Below, piece after piece: positions 1 through 8,946 of a stretch of DNA of 64,000 bases. This stretch comes from UBA7957 sp965224675 (GTDB lineage: Bacteria > Pseudomonadota > Gammaproteobacteria > Granulosicoccales > Granulosicoccaceae), in assembly GCA_965224675.1 (NCBI GenBank), contig CBDDAA010000002.1, positions 496,001 through 560,000 of the forward strand. The letters are read 5' to 3'. The notes under the pieces were generated by a model that saw only the letters and a list, made by a program, of their open reading frames with translations, searched no databases and was not told the origin of the DNA. Position numbers and translations under genes: made by a program. Position 1 is the first letter of the stretch, and every line of letters starts with the position of its first letter.

Positions 1-1655
1 CTCAATGCGATCTAAAACACCTTGTCGCTCACTCTCATCCACAGCGTAATAAACTTCCTTGCCTACATCAATCCGATACAGTGGGGCATGGCAATATATA
101 CATGACCGGCCTCAACCAATGGTCGAAAATGTCTGACAAACAACGCGCACAAAAGGGTTGCAATATGAGCGCCGTCTGAATCAGCATCGGCCAGGATGCA
201 TACTTTGTAATAACGCAGTTTACTCAAATCATCAGACCCAGGATCAAGACCTATGGCTATAGAAATATCATGCACCTCTTGAGAACCGAGTACCTGATCG
301 GGGTCCACTTCCCAGGTATTTAATATTTTGCCGCGCAAAGGCATAATTGCTTGAAATTCACGGTTTCTGGCCTGCTTGGCTGATCCACCGGCCGAGTCCC
401 CTTCAACCAGAAATAATTCGGTACGAATTGGATTTGCTGAAGAGCAATCCGCCAATTTTCCTGGCAACGCAGGGCCAGCTGATATCTTTTTACGCACCAC
501 TTTTTTACCTGTGCGCAGTCTCTTTTGAGCAGCGAGTATCACCATTTGCGCAATCTGATCGCCTGTCTCAGGATGCTGATTCAGCCATAGTGAGAAGGCA
601 TCCTTAATTACGCCGGAAACAAAGGCTGCACACTCTCTTGACGATAATCGCTCCTTTGTCTGACCAGAAAACTGAGGATCCTGCATTTTTACTGAGATAA
701 CAAAACACACACGTTCCCATACGTCCTCAGGTGTCACCCGCACTCCTCGTGGTAGAAGATTACGAAACTCACAGAACTCCCGAACAGCTTCAGTGATACC
801 TGTTCTCAAGCCGTTAACATGCGTTCCACCTTGCGTTGTGGGAACTAGATTGACATAACCTTCCTGGACAAGCTCCCCACCTTCAGGCAACCATAAAAAC
901 GTCCAATCGACCGCCTCGTTGGTTGCGGAGACACTTCCCGAGAAAGGGACTTCCGGCAGCAATTCATAGCCTGTTACTGCGCCCTGCAAGTAGTCTTGCA
1001 ACCCATCTTCGTAACACCATTCATGATTTTCTCCGCTTTTCTCATCATGAAAACAAACCAATAAATTAGGACACAATACCGCTTTTGCTCGAAGCAGATG
1101 AAGCAATTTCGGCACAGAGAACCTGGCAGAATCAAAATAGGATTTATTCGCCCAAAACCGAATGCTCGTGCCTGTATTACGTTGACCTACCTTTCCAATA
1201 GGCTTAAGGCTTTCTACTTTGTGACCATTCTCAAAAGCGATAAAAAATTCATGTCCACCACGACGGATAGTCACTTCAAGCCGCTTGGACAAAGCATTGA
1301 CTACCGACACACCCACTCCATGCAAGCCACCCGAGAATGTATAATTTTTATCGGAAAATTTACCTCCTGCGTGCAAGGTGCAGAGAATCACCTCAACCCC
1401 TGGTATCTTTTGCTCTGGGTGCAAATCAACCGGCATGCCTCGCCCATCATCAATAACACCTAATGAGCCATCCTTAAATAATGTGACTTCAATTTTTTTT
1501 GCGTATCCGGCAAGCGCTTCGTCAACACTGTTGTCTATCACTTCCTGCGCCAGATGATTAGGCCGTGTCGTATCAGTGTACATACCCGGGCGTTTGCGGA
1601 CAGGATCAAGTCCGCTAAGGACTTCTATGGAAGAGGCGTTATACTCAGAACTCAT
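1..1655 (-). CDS. parE: DNA topoisomerase IV subunit B, partial, with an internal frameshift
   Basis: ATPase subunit of topoisomerase IV, which with ParC decatenates daughter chromosomes. The GHKL ATPase motifs are visible: DNSVDEALAG near residue 41, DDGRGMPV near 69 and GGLHGVGVSVVNALS near 108. The TOPRIM motifs VEGDSAGGSAKQ and DADSDGAH lie near 415 and 490. The lack of a large C-terminal insertion fits ParE rather than GyrB. As written the frame stops at position 63 after 530 residues (ParE is usually about 630). One extra base in the C run (G run 83-86 on the plus strand) restores MPPLYRIDVGKEVYY and an open frame to the window edge. So either a single-base deletion or a sequencing error is present. 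The start ATG is at 1655. The remaining C-terminus lies outside the window. Confidence 0.93.
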
Positions 1656-1824
1656 TGGGGTCTCGTCGCAATTGTATAATCCAAAATGTTGATTTTAGCT
1701 CGATTGTGAGTAATTGCTTACAGATATTTCAAAAAATAAAAATGTATTGTTTTCCTGACTTTTACCCAAAAAAACACTGCACAGATAAAATTGAGATTAA
1801 TAAACTTACTATTTTTTCCAACGG

Positions 1825-2628
1825 CTATTGGACAGATTCACTGAGTCCCGTAGCAGACTCATTTTCTACAAATTCCACAATTGACGTCTCTGCCGACGAA
1901 TGTTTTTCATTTTGTGTATTGTTTGAAGTATCAGTTGCCTGTAAATTATTTTGTTCAGTAACCTGGGAGGATTCCTCAATAATGCTCACAGACTCAATAC
2001 CTGTATCTTGCTCTTGATTCAACAACGCCTCGGTTATATCAGATTCATCAGCAACACCCACGGCAGATAACTCCAGCACCTGAGGGTGTTTGTCCAGATC
2101 CTTTATTTCAGAAAGTGCAGGCAGCTCTTCGATACCCTTGATGTTAAAATAATCGAGAAACTCTTTTGTAGTTGCATAGATTGCAGGTCGGCCAGGAACC
2201 TCTCTATGCCCAACAATACGCACCCACTCTCTCTCCAGCAAAGTTTTCATGATAAACGTGCTAACACCGACCCCTCGCACCTGCTCAATTTCTGAGCGGG
2301 TAACCGGCTGTCGATAGGCGATGAGAACCAGTGTTTCAAGTAAGGCTCGCGAATACCGAGGCGGTTTTTCCTGAAACATCTTTGAAATCCATGGCTCCAT
2401 TTCTTTTCGTGCTTGAATCCGAAAACCATTGGCAACTTCAGTGAGTTCAATACCACGATCTGCATAGTCGATCATGAGTAATTCCAACGCCTTTTCTATC
2501 TGTTCTTTATCTGCCGAGTCTTCATGGTTTTCGAATAGAACCAATAGTTGCTTAATACTCTGTGGTTTTCCATTCACCAGCAATGAGGTTTCAATAATAT
2601 TTTTTAATAGCTTTTGCTCAATCGCCAT
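1825..2628 (-). CDS. scpB: Segregation and condensation protein B
   Basis: ScpB is a winged-helix partner of the kleisin ScpA in the SMC condensin complex, used for chromosome compaction and segregation. The core (EQKLLKNIIETSLLV at the N-terminus, then TLVLIAYRQPVTRSEIEQVRGV and the GRPAIYATTKEFLDYF segment) is typical of the family. I place the start at the ATG at 2628 (MAIEQKLL), giving 267 residues. A longer frame to 2697 would lie inside scpA and adds nothing family-like. The gene overlaps the end of scpA by 11 bases, which suggests translational coupling. The last 70 residues are acidic and Ser/Thr-rich and look disordered; such tails vary between species. Confidence 0.93.
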   Translation of the reverse strand: MAIEQKLLKNIIETSLLVNGKPQSIKQLLVLFENHEDSADKEQIEKALELLMIDYADRGIELTEVANGFRIQARKEMEPWISKMFQEKPPRYSRALLETLVLIAYRQPVTRSEIEQVRGVGVSTFIMKTLLEREWVRIVGHREVPGRPAIYATTKEFLDYFNIKGIEELPALSEIKDLDKHPQVLELSAVGVADESDITEALLNQEQDTGIESVSIIEESSQVTEQNNLQATDTSNNTQNEKHSSAETSIVEFVENESATGLSESVQ

Positions 2629-3523
2629 CGATATCAGATTCCGGAAAATTTGCAGGGATAGGGTTTTCTTGATGTTGAACGCGTTCTTCATGTACATCAG
2701 ATCGGGATTTCAAATAAATAGGCGCGAAGGGTTCGGATTGAACAATGTCAATCAACGACTCCTTGCTCAATTCCAATACGGCTAAAAACGATACCACGAC
2801 ACCCAACCGACCTTCTTCGGGGCTAAACAGTGTCGAAAAATCACAGAAATTACCGATACGAATAACATCCAGAATATTCGACATTCGTTCTCGAACCGAC
2901 AAAACCTCACGATCAATATTGTGGTGCTTGTGCATTTGCGTACGCACAACCACATCCTTAAAAGCCAGCAATAACTCCTGTAGTGTGACTCCAGGTAGCG
3001 GACGAACTTGCTCTATATCAGGCAGTTCTACCCTAGTTGGAAAAATATCGCGCTCCATGCGTGGTATTTGATCAATCTCTTGCGCCGCTTTCTTGAATCG
3101 CTCATACTCTTGCAATCGACGAATCAGTTCCGCTCTTGGATCTTCTTCATCTTCCTCCTCGGCCTCCTCGATACGCGGTAACAGTAAACGAGATTTTATT
3201 TCAGCTAACATCGCCGCCATAACCAGATACTCAGCAGCAAGCTCGAAGCTCATGGTCTCCATCATGGATATATAGGTTGTGTATTGATGGGTTATTTCTG
3301 CAATAGGTATATTTAATATATCCAGATTTTGACGTTTAATCAGATACAGCAACAAATCCAATGGGCCTTCAAAAGCTTCAAGGATAACCTTGAGCGCGTC
3401 AGGTGGTATATACAGGTCTTTTGGTAAAACCGTTAACGGCTCACCATCAACAATAGCAAAGGCTGCATCATCCTCTGTTTGTGATATGCCTAACTGATCT
3501 TCAGATTGAATGTCGGACCCCAT
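2618..3523 (-). CDS. scpA: Segregation and condensation protein A (kleisin)
   Basis: Kleisin subunit that bridges the SMC heads and binds ScpB. The conserved N-terminal SMC-binding segment FEGPLDLLLYLIKRQNLDIL starts near residue 50, followed by the helical block MSFELAAEYLVMAAMLAEIKS. An acidic linker (EEAEEEDEED) and a C-terminal winged-helix region follow. The 45-residue extension before the core is common in gammaproteobacteria. An AGGA ribosome-binding site sits 7 bases before the ATG at 3523. It is the first gene of the scpA-scpB pair. Confidence 0.94.
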   Translation of the reverse strand: MGSDIQSEDQLGISQTEDDAAFAIVDGEPLTVLPKDLYIPPDALKVILEAFEGPLDLLLYLIKRQNLDILNIPIAEITHQYTTYISMMETMSFELAAEYLVMAAMLAEIKSRLLLPRIEEAEEEDEEDPRAELIRRLQEYERFKKAAQEIDQIPRMERDIFPTRVELPDIEQVRPLPGVTLQELLLAFKDVVVRTQMHKHHNIDREVLSVRERMSNILDVIRIGNFCDFSTLFSPEEGRLGVVVSFLAVLELSKESLIDIVQSEPFAPIYLKSRSDVHEERVQHQENPIPANFPESDIDGD

Positions 3524-3622
3524 AAAAGTTCCTGAGTGACTTGGCCATTATACCAAAATCCTGCAAACATTCGTGTCTAAAGAATAAGTAAATGCAGGGT
3601 TTTGATAAATATCTAATTTGGA

Positions 3623-4243
3623 TTAATCCATAAAGCTTGTGCTACCTGCTCCTTTACGGACGATGTCAATTCCCTGCTCTGTAATGGATAGCACGGTTGT
3701 TGGCTCTGCTGAACATGGCCCACCATCGATGACGAGATCAACAAGTTTATCGAGACGCTGCAGGATCTCCTCTGCATCATTCATTGGCAAATCCTCTGTG
3801 GGCAAAATCAGGGTACTGCTCATCATTGGTTGACCCAATCGCTCAAGAAGCGCGCGTGCAATCGGATTTTCCGGCACCCTGATTCCGATCGTCTTTCGCT
3901 TGGGGTTCTGCAGACGCCTCGGTACCTCATTTGTGGCTTTTAGCAAAAAAGTATAGGCACCGGGTGTTAACATCTTTAAGAGTCTGTAAGTTGAGTTATC
4001 AACCCTTGAAAAACTGGAAATATCTGCCAGATCACGGCATACCAGCGTAAAATTATGTTTCTTATCAACCTGACGTATTCGCCTTATTCGTTCCTGAGCG
4101 CCTTTATCGCCTATATGGCAGCCCAATGCGTAACTCGAATCTGTGGGATAGGCAACTACACCGCCCCTATTAATCAGTTCCACAGCCTGATTAATCAACC
4201 GACCTTGCGGATTATCTGGATGAATGTTAAGAATCAGTGCCAT
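3623..4243 (-). CDS. yciO: L-threonylcarbamoyladenylate synthase-like protein (YciO family)
   Basis: Member of the Sua5/YrdC/YciO superfamily, a nucleotide-binding fold related to the enzyme making threonylcarbamoyl-AMP for tRNA t6A. Length (206 residues) and the motifs AYPTDSSYALGC, KKHNFTLVCRDLADISSF and TIGIRVPENPIARALLE fit YciO better than Sua5, which is longer. Whether YciO itself makes t6A is unsettled, so the catalytic role is family-level inference. It lies upstream of scpA on the same strand with a 99-base gap, the usual yciO-scpA neighbourhood. Confidence 0.88.
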   Translation of the reverse strand: MALILNIHPDNPQGRLINQAVELINRGGVVAYPTDSSYALGCHIGDKGAQERIRRIRQVDKKHNFTLVCRDLADISSFSRVDNSTYRLLKMLTPGAYTFLLKATNEVPRRLQNPKRKTIGIRVPENPIARALLERLGQPMMSSTLILPTEDLPMNDAEEILQRLDKLVDLVIDGGPCSAEPTTVLSITEQGIDIVRKGAGSTSFMD

Positions 4244-4428
4244 AGCGGCAAATTTACCTGCTCACAAAAACGCGTATTCTGCCTGCAAATACTCCATAAA
4301 CACATACCCTCTAATGAATTGTCTCAATTGTTTTAACAGCACCAGAGCAAATTACGGTTTGCACATAGGGCTAATAAGCAGCAAAAGCTACGTTAAACTC
4401 TGCAGTATTACTTTCCGTCAGTAACAGA

Positions 4429-5106
4429 ATGAAACTTCTATACGATTATCTACCCATTGCACTGTTCTTTGTGACCTATCAGCTTGCCGATATTTACACG
4501 GCGACTATAGTTGCAATGCTTGCAGCGGTGCTTCAAGTCGCACATTTCTGGTTTAAGCACCGACGATTCGAAACCATGCACATGGTCTCGTTAGTACTTA
4601 TTGCCACACTAGGTGGTCTTACGCTGATTCTGCGTGATAAGTCCTTTATCATGTGGAAGCCAACATTGGTCAATGGACTATTTGCTGCAGCTTTCCTGCT
4701 AACCAGCCTGATCGGAAACAAACCGTTAATCCATCGAATGCTGGGTTCTCAAATTGAATTGCCCACGAATGTCTGGAAACGCCTTAATTTCTTGTGGATT
4801 GCTTTTTTTCTCTTCTCCGGCGCAATCAACATCTACTTTGTAAAAGACTTTCAAGCGGCTGAATCGAAATTAAACCTTGCAGTTCCAAAGCTTGATCAAG
4901 AAAAAGTATCGGCTTTGAACTGCGAGACTGATTTTACAGATAACCTACAATCACTTTGTTTTTCTGTCCGGAAAAAAGAGCAAAACTGGGTTAGATTTAA
5001 ATTATTTGGCATGCTCGGGCTGACGTTGATTTTTGTTATTATCCAGGGCATATATTTATATAAATATATGCAGCCCGATGTAGAAATAGACAACAATAAA
5101 ACTTAG
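4429..5106 (+). CDS. yciB: Inner-membrane septation protein A, with an unusual insertion
   Basis: YciB/IspA-type polytopic membrane protein connected with cell envelope elongation and division. The family pattern is clear: LLYDYLPIALFFVTYQLADIYTA at the start, GGLTLILRDKSFIMWKPTLV, KPLIHRMLG, and FKLFGMLGLTLIFVIIQGIYLYKYM at the end. At 225 residues it is about 45 longer than the usual 180. The excess is a hydrophilic block between the fourth and fifth membrane segments (roughly residues 145-185) containing two cysteines (LNCET and SLCFS). The gene is divergent from yciO. Confidence 0.9.
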   Translation: MKLLYDYLPIALFFVTYQLADIYTATIVAMLAAVLQVAHFWFKHRRFETMHMVSLVLIATLGGLTLILRDKSFIMWKPTLVNGLFAAAFLLTSLIGNKPLIHRMLGSQIELPTNVWKRLNFLWIAFFLFSGAINIYFVKDFQAAESKLNLAVPKLDQEKVSALNCETDFTDNLQSLCFSVRKKEQNWVRFKLFGMLGLTLIFVIIQGIYLYKYMQPDVEIDNNKT

Positions 5107-5329
5107 CGCTAATTTCGTGCATTTGGCAGGCAAGCTGTGCTGTCATGCTAAAGAGATGGCCGCTTGAAAAACATCAAACTGTCTGTTCTTAGCAATTAAC
5201 TCAGTTACAGTGATTGCAACTAAATGGGTTGTTCAATTATCTAATGGCCTAACTCCTGCTATTGAGCTTAAATGAAATTACGCCCACAACAATTTGTTAT
5301 CAATTTTTTTACCCATTAAGGAAATGTAT

Positions 5330-6136
5330 ATGAGAATCACAATTAATCGATCATTGACAATGGCAGCCTGCACGTTGTTAGCCCTCTCGGTCACTGCGAT
5401 TCAAGCTGAAGAAAAAGTATCTGAATCAGATATCATTGCCACCGTTAACGGTGAGCCAATTAGTATTGCAGATCGCACAATTGTATCAAAACAACTGCTG
5501 GCCCGTGGTCAGGGCACAGACGATGCCAGAATAACTCAGGAGCTTGTTAACCTGGAATTACTGAGACAGGAAGCTATCAAGCGTAAATTGGATAGTGATC
5601 CGGAAGTGCTCGCTCAAATAGAGCTATTGAAGACCCGTATTTTGGCAAATGCCGCTATGGCCGCAATCGGCAAAGAAATAAAGATTTCTGACGAGGAAAT
5701 ACAAAAAGAGTATAAAAAGCAAGTTGATGGGTTAAATCTTCAGGAGTTTAAAGCCAGTCATATTCTTCTTAAAGATGAGCAGAGCGCCAAAGCCGTGATC
5801 GCTGAAGTAAGCGGGGGTGCCGACTTTGCTGAAGTTGCAAAAGCAAAATCAACCGGCCCTAGTGGGCCTAATGGCGGTGATCTTGGGTGGTTCAATGAAA
5901 AATCCATGGTGCCAGAATTTTCTGCTGCAGTTATGAAAATGAATGCTGGAGACATTTCCACTGAACCCGTTAAAACACAGTTTGGATATCATGTGATCAA
6001 ATTAATGGAAACACGAGAATCCCCATCACCAAAGCTGGAAGATGTAAAAGGTGAAATTCAGACCATATTAACCCAGGCGGGACTATCAGCAGAAATTGAA
6101 AAATTGCGAAAATCCGCCAAGATCGAAATAAAATAA
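5330..6136 (+). CDS. Periplasmic parvulin-type peptidyl-prolyl cis-trans isomerase
   Basis: Exported PpiC-type foldase that isomerises Xaa-Pro bonds. Residues 1-21 form a signal peptide ending ALSVTAIQA before EEK. An N-terminal chaperone region follows (ATVNGEPIS through EIQKEYKKQV). The parvulin domain spans about residues 145-245, with ASHILLKDE, GGDLGWFNEKSMVPEFSAAV and VKTQFGYHVIKLME. I chose the ATG at 5330 because an AAGGA site lies 7 bases upstream; the ATG at 5324 is too close to that site. The closest family names would be PrsA/PpiC; I cannot choose between them. It is monocistronic, downstream of yciB. Confidence 0.9.
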   Translation: MRITINRSLTMAACTLLALSVTAIQAEEKVSESDIIATVNGEPISIADRTIVSKQLLARGQGTDDARITQELVNLELLRQEAIKRKLDSDPEVLAQIELLKTRILANAAMAAIGKEIKISDEEIQKEYKKQVDGLNLQEFKASHILLKDEQSAKAVIAEVSGGADFAEVAKAKSTGPSGPNGGDLGWFNEKSMVPEFSAAVMKMNAGDISTEPVKTQFGYHVIKLMETRESPSPKLEDVKGEIQTILTQAGLSAEIEKLRKSAKIEIK

Positions 6137-6503
6137 GTACGCCTCCCGGCAATCACCAGAAGTAACGCTAATCTGAACCAGTGGCTTTCATACGATAAAG
6201 AAATAAATGCCTGCACTCAATACAGGTTTACCAATTAAATTGATTCTAACCAGCAATTAAGCAGGCACTTTCAATATGTTCGTATCAAGTCACTGACTCA
6301 GTCCCCCCTGAAAAACCGGATAGGCACTCATCTTTTAACCTCTATGTATTACCACTGGTCGTTGCTTTGCCGTTAATGGCAGGATAGACAAGTGACTTGT
6401 TTTGATTATAATTTCAATATTAAATCCTTTGCATAATTTAAACAGAAACTAACCCAATAGCTGGAGCGGGTCACAAACCTCCCGAACTGGCGAGACAAAC
6501 TAT
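6137..6503. other. Intergenic region, no gene seen
   Basis: 367 bases between the parvulin gene and the helical-repeat gene. I see no coding frame with a family resemblance. A loose inverted repeat (TGCCTGC near 6209 and GCAGGCA near 6262) spans about 60 bases. No U-run follows it, so I do not call a terminator. A promoter for the next two genes is expected here but I cannot place one. Confidence 0.5.
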
Positions 6504-7331
6504 TTGCCTTTACAAAATAAAAGCACTCGTTTTGCGTTCGTTTTAAGAATAACCACTGAATTGAGTGCCATTATTATTGTTGCTATTTTTATGACAACAA
6601 ATAGCGTGTTCGCCAATACAGATATACCGACCTGCCTTTTAGCTCTGGATACACTCATTGCAAATAACAAAATCGATAGCCCCGAAAAATTAAATCGGTT
6701 GTCTGACGAGCTGGAAAATCTCAATAATTCATGCCCCCCTATTCCGCAGATCAGACATAATCTGGGTGTTATCAATGCCCATAATGAGAATTGGGAAACG
6801 GCCGCAGGGCTTTTTAAAAGTGCGATTGAATTGGAACCGAGAACACAGCTTAGCTACACTTATCTTGGGCAGATCTATAAGTACCGCGCAACCCTCGCCT
6901 ATCGCGATGCACTTCAATCGTCTGGCACTGCGCCTAAACCCCCTCATTTTAAGATGCAAACAGCCAAGGATAAAAATTTTGATGCGCGTATCCCTATTCC
7001 CTTTGAGGGCAAAAGAGACTATGACAGGCTTAAACCAAGCCTCTTACCGTTGCTTCAAAGCTGGTGGAAGCACAGACTTGATTCTAATATTCATTGTGAT
7101 GATTGTTTCACTGAGGAATATAAAATGAACCGTAGCCACATCTACTCTACAGCGGAAATAACCACACTTCCCGAGCAGAATAAATCTGCAAAACTGCCTG
7201 ATTTTCTGCTTCAGGGTGCTGGACAATCACTATTAGTTACACTGAAAGATACAAATGCGTATATACATAGCCTGAGGATAGAGAAAACAATCAGCGGCTG
7301 GCGAATTAGCGACGAACAACAATTACCGTGA
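6504..7331 (+). CDS. Exported helical-repeat protein of unknown function, paired with an L,D-transpeptidase
   Basis: 275 residues with an N-terminal hydrophobic segment (about residues 14-37, ending TTNSVFA) that looks like a signal peptide. A TPR-like stretch follows (IRHNLGVINAHNENWETAAGLFKSAIELEP; LSYTYLGQIYKYRATLAYRDAL). The C-terminal half, from about residue 165, resembles the NTF2-like tails found on some periplasmic cell-wall enzymes, but I cannot assign it firmly. The frame begins with TTG at 6504; an ATG at 6591 would lose the signal sequence. Its stop overlaps the GTG start of the next gene (GTGA), so the two are almost certainly co-translated and probably work together on peptidoglycan. 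Confidence 0.7.
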   Translation: MPLQNKSTRFAFVLRITTELSAIIIVAIFMTTNSVFANTDIPTCLLALDTLIANNKIDSPEKLNRLSDELENLNNSCPPIPQIRHNLGVINAHNENWETAAGLFKSAIELEPRTQLSYTYLGQIYKYRATLAYRDALQSSGTAPKPPHFKMQTAKDKNFDARIPIPFEGKRDYDRLKPSLLPLLQSWWKHRLDSNIHCDDCFTEEYKMNRSHIYSTAEITTLPEQNKSAKLPDFLLQGAGQSLLVTLKDTNAYIHSLRIEKTISGWRISDEQQLP

Positions 7332-8506
7332 AACAAGCCTTCCTTAAAATTTTTGTAATCTCCCATTTCATCTACCTGTTTCTTCTATTTTCCAGCGCCG
7401 AAGCAGAAAACGCCTCGCCAGGCATGGAATCAGGGTTATTAACAATTATCGAATTGATCGAAAACAATCAGATCGACCGGGCAACTGAGAAGAGTCTGCA
7501 GCTCAAACAGAACTATCCCGGATCTCGAGCAGGCCAATTACTATATGCAGATTTACAAGCTGCAAACGCCTTGGCAGCTGTTGCCGTTGATTCTAAAAAA
7601 TACTATTCACGACAACTACTTGAATTACTTAATGAGATAAAAGTAAGAAAACAACATGCAGCCCTGACTATTAAAAGTGGTTTTATACCTGACAATATTA
7701 TTCTACCAGCATCGGATACCCGACATATCATAGCAATAGATCTATCGCGCTCGAGGTTGTACTTATTGCAGCGGGATAGTACATCTGAAAAATTTATCCT
7801 GCGTGAAAACCACTACGTCTCTGTCGGTCTAGGCGGCATTGGCAAAGAAAAAGAAGGTGATTTAAAAACGCCTATAGGTATCTATCACATTAATAGTTTT
7901 AAACCCGATGAAACATTGCCGACATTATACGGGACAGGTGCATTTACCTTAGACTTTCCAAACCCATTGGACAGGCATCTGGGGATTGATGGCTCTGGTA
8001 TCTGGCTGCATGGTGTTCCTCATGGGCAATTAAGCCGTCCGCCACATGCAAGTGAAGGATGTGTAGTCATGCAGAATCAACTGATTACTGATTTATTGGC
8101 TTTAACCAACCTTGATAACACCCCGGTGATACTGGCAGAGCAGCTAACCTGGTCAGGCCCACAAAAAATGGCAACACTAAGGGAAAGCTTACTGCAGCAA
8201 ATAAAAACCACTGAACATCACCCCCTAAAGGTTTCATCAAAGCTGAACAAAAGCGTCCCCAGGTGGATAAAAACAAAATACGAATCGGATTTATCCCCCC
8301 CATCCATTCAATCTGATGCATTGATAGAAAGTCTCGAAATATACGCCTATCCGCCTAATACCCGACAAAACCATAATCAACCACTCTATCAGGTAAGATT
8401 CTTGCAACCCTCAGACGCGGACTCAGAGCAAAATACACAAGCAATCACACAGTATTGGTCCAAGAATTCCTCTGGAACATGGGCGCTTATGCTGAATGTC
8501 AATTAG
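7328..8506 (+). CDS. L,D-transpeptidase (YkuD domain), exported
   Basis: Periplasmic cysteine transpeptidase that would cross-link or modify peptidoglycan. A signal segment (residues 1-26, ending SSAEA) precedes a helical region, then the YkuD domain from about residue 130: HIIAIDLSRSRLYLLQ, GDLKTPIGIYHI, the catalytic region IWLHGVPHG and SEGCVVM with the nucleophile Cys. The usual SHGC motif reads SEGC here; subfamilies with an acidic residue at this place exist. A 90-residue C-terminal tail resembles an NTF2-like accessory domain. The GTG start at 7328 overlaps the upstream stop by four bases, so the pair forms one operon. Whether it forms 3-3 cross-links or does another reaction cannot be read from sequence. 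Confidence 0.87.
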   Translation: MKQAFLKIFVISHFIYLFLLFSSAEAENASPGMESGLLTIIELIENNQIDRATEKSLQLKQNYPGSRAGQLLYADLQAANALAAVAVDSKKYYSRQLLELLNEIKVRKQHAALTIKSGFIPDNIILPASDTRHIIAIDLSRSRLYLLQRDSTSEKFILRENHYVSVGLGGIGKEKEGDLKTPIGIYHINSFKPDETLPTLYGTGAFTLDFPNPLDRHLGIDGSGIWLHGVPHGQLSRPPHASEGCVVMQNQLITDLLALTNLDNTPVILAEQLTWSGPQKMATLRESLLQQIKTTEHHPLKVSSKLNKSVPRWIKTKYESDLSPPSIQSDALIESLEIYAYPPNTRQNHNQPLYQVRFLQPSDADSEQNTQAITQYWSKNSSGTWALMLNVN

Positions 8507-8946
8507 GTGGCTGCCCGGGAATAACAATCGGTATTAAAATTTAACTGATTGATTCGTTCTCTGACAGCTTTTCAGCTCAAGTTCTATTTGATCAGTACGT
8601 TTTCACGTGCTTGCTGTCCTCTCTCAGTTTCTGCTGAATTTTGCGGGGGGATACGATCACACTGTTGAAATTAATCGGATTATTCAAAACAGTGAATGTG
8701 ACAAATTGATCTATTTAAACAAAATATAAATATGATGTGATATAGGTGATTAATCGGCCATGCAATGGCTTTTCGACTCTCGCTCTTGCAATTAATGAAT
8801 ACGTTTGAGGTTCCTTTAATAACACTTTAGGAAATAAAAAGAATCAGATTTAAAAGAACACCAAAATCAATAAAACTTTGAAGCAGTTAACGTTTCATAA
8901 AGAAACTTAACTAAGTGCCGATTATTGTGAAGACGGCGCTTTGTCA
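8507..8946. other. Intergenic region, no gene seen
   Basis: About 440 AT-rich bases between the transpeptidase and the HD-GYP gene. I find no coding frame, tRNA or convincing terminator. It presumably carries the HD-GYP promoter. Confidence 0.5.
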
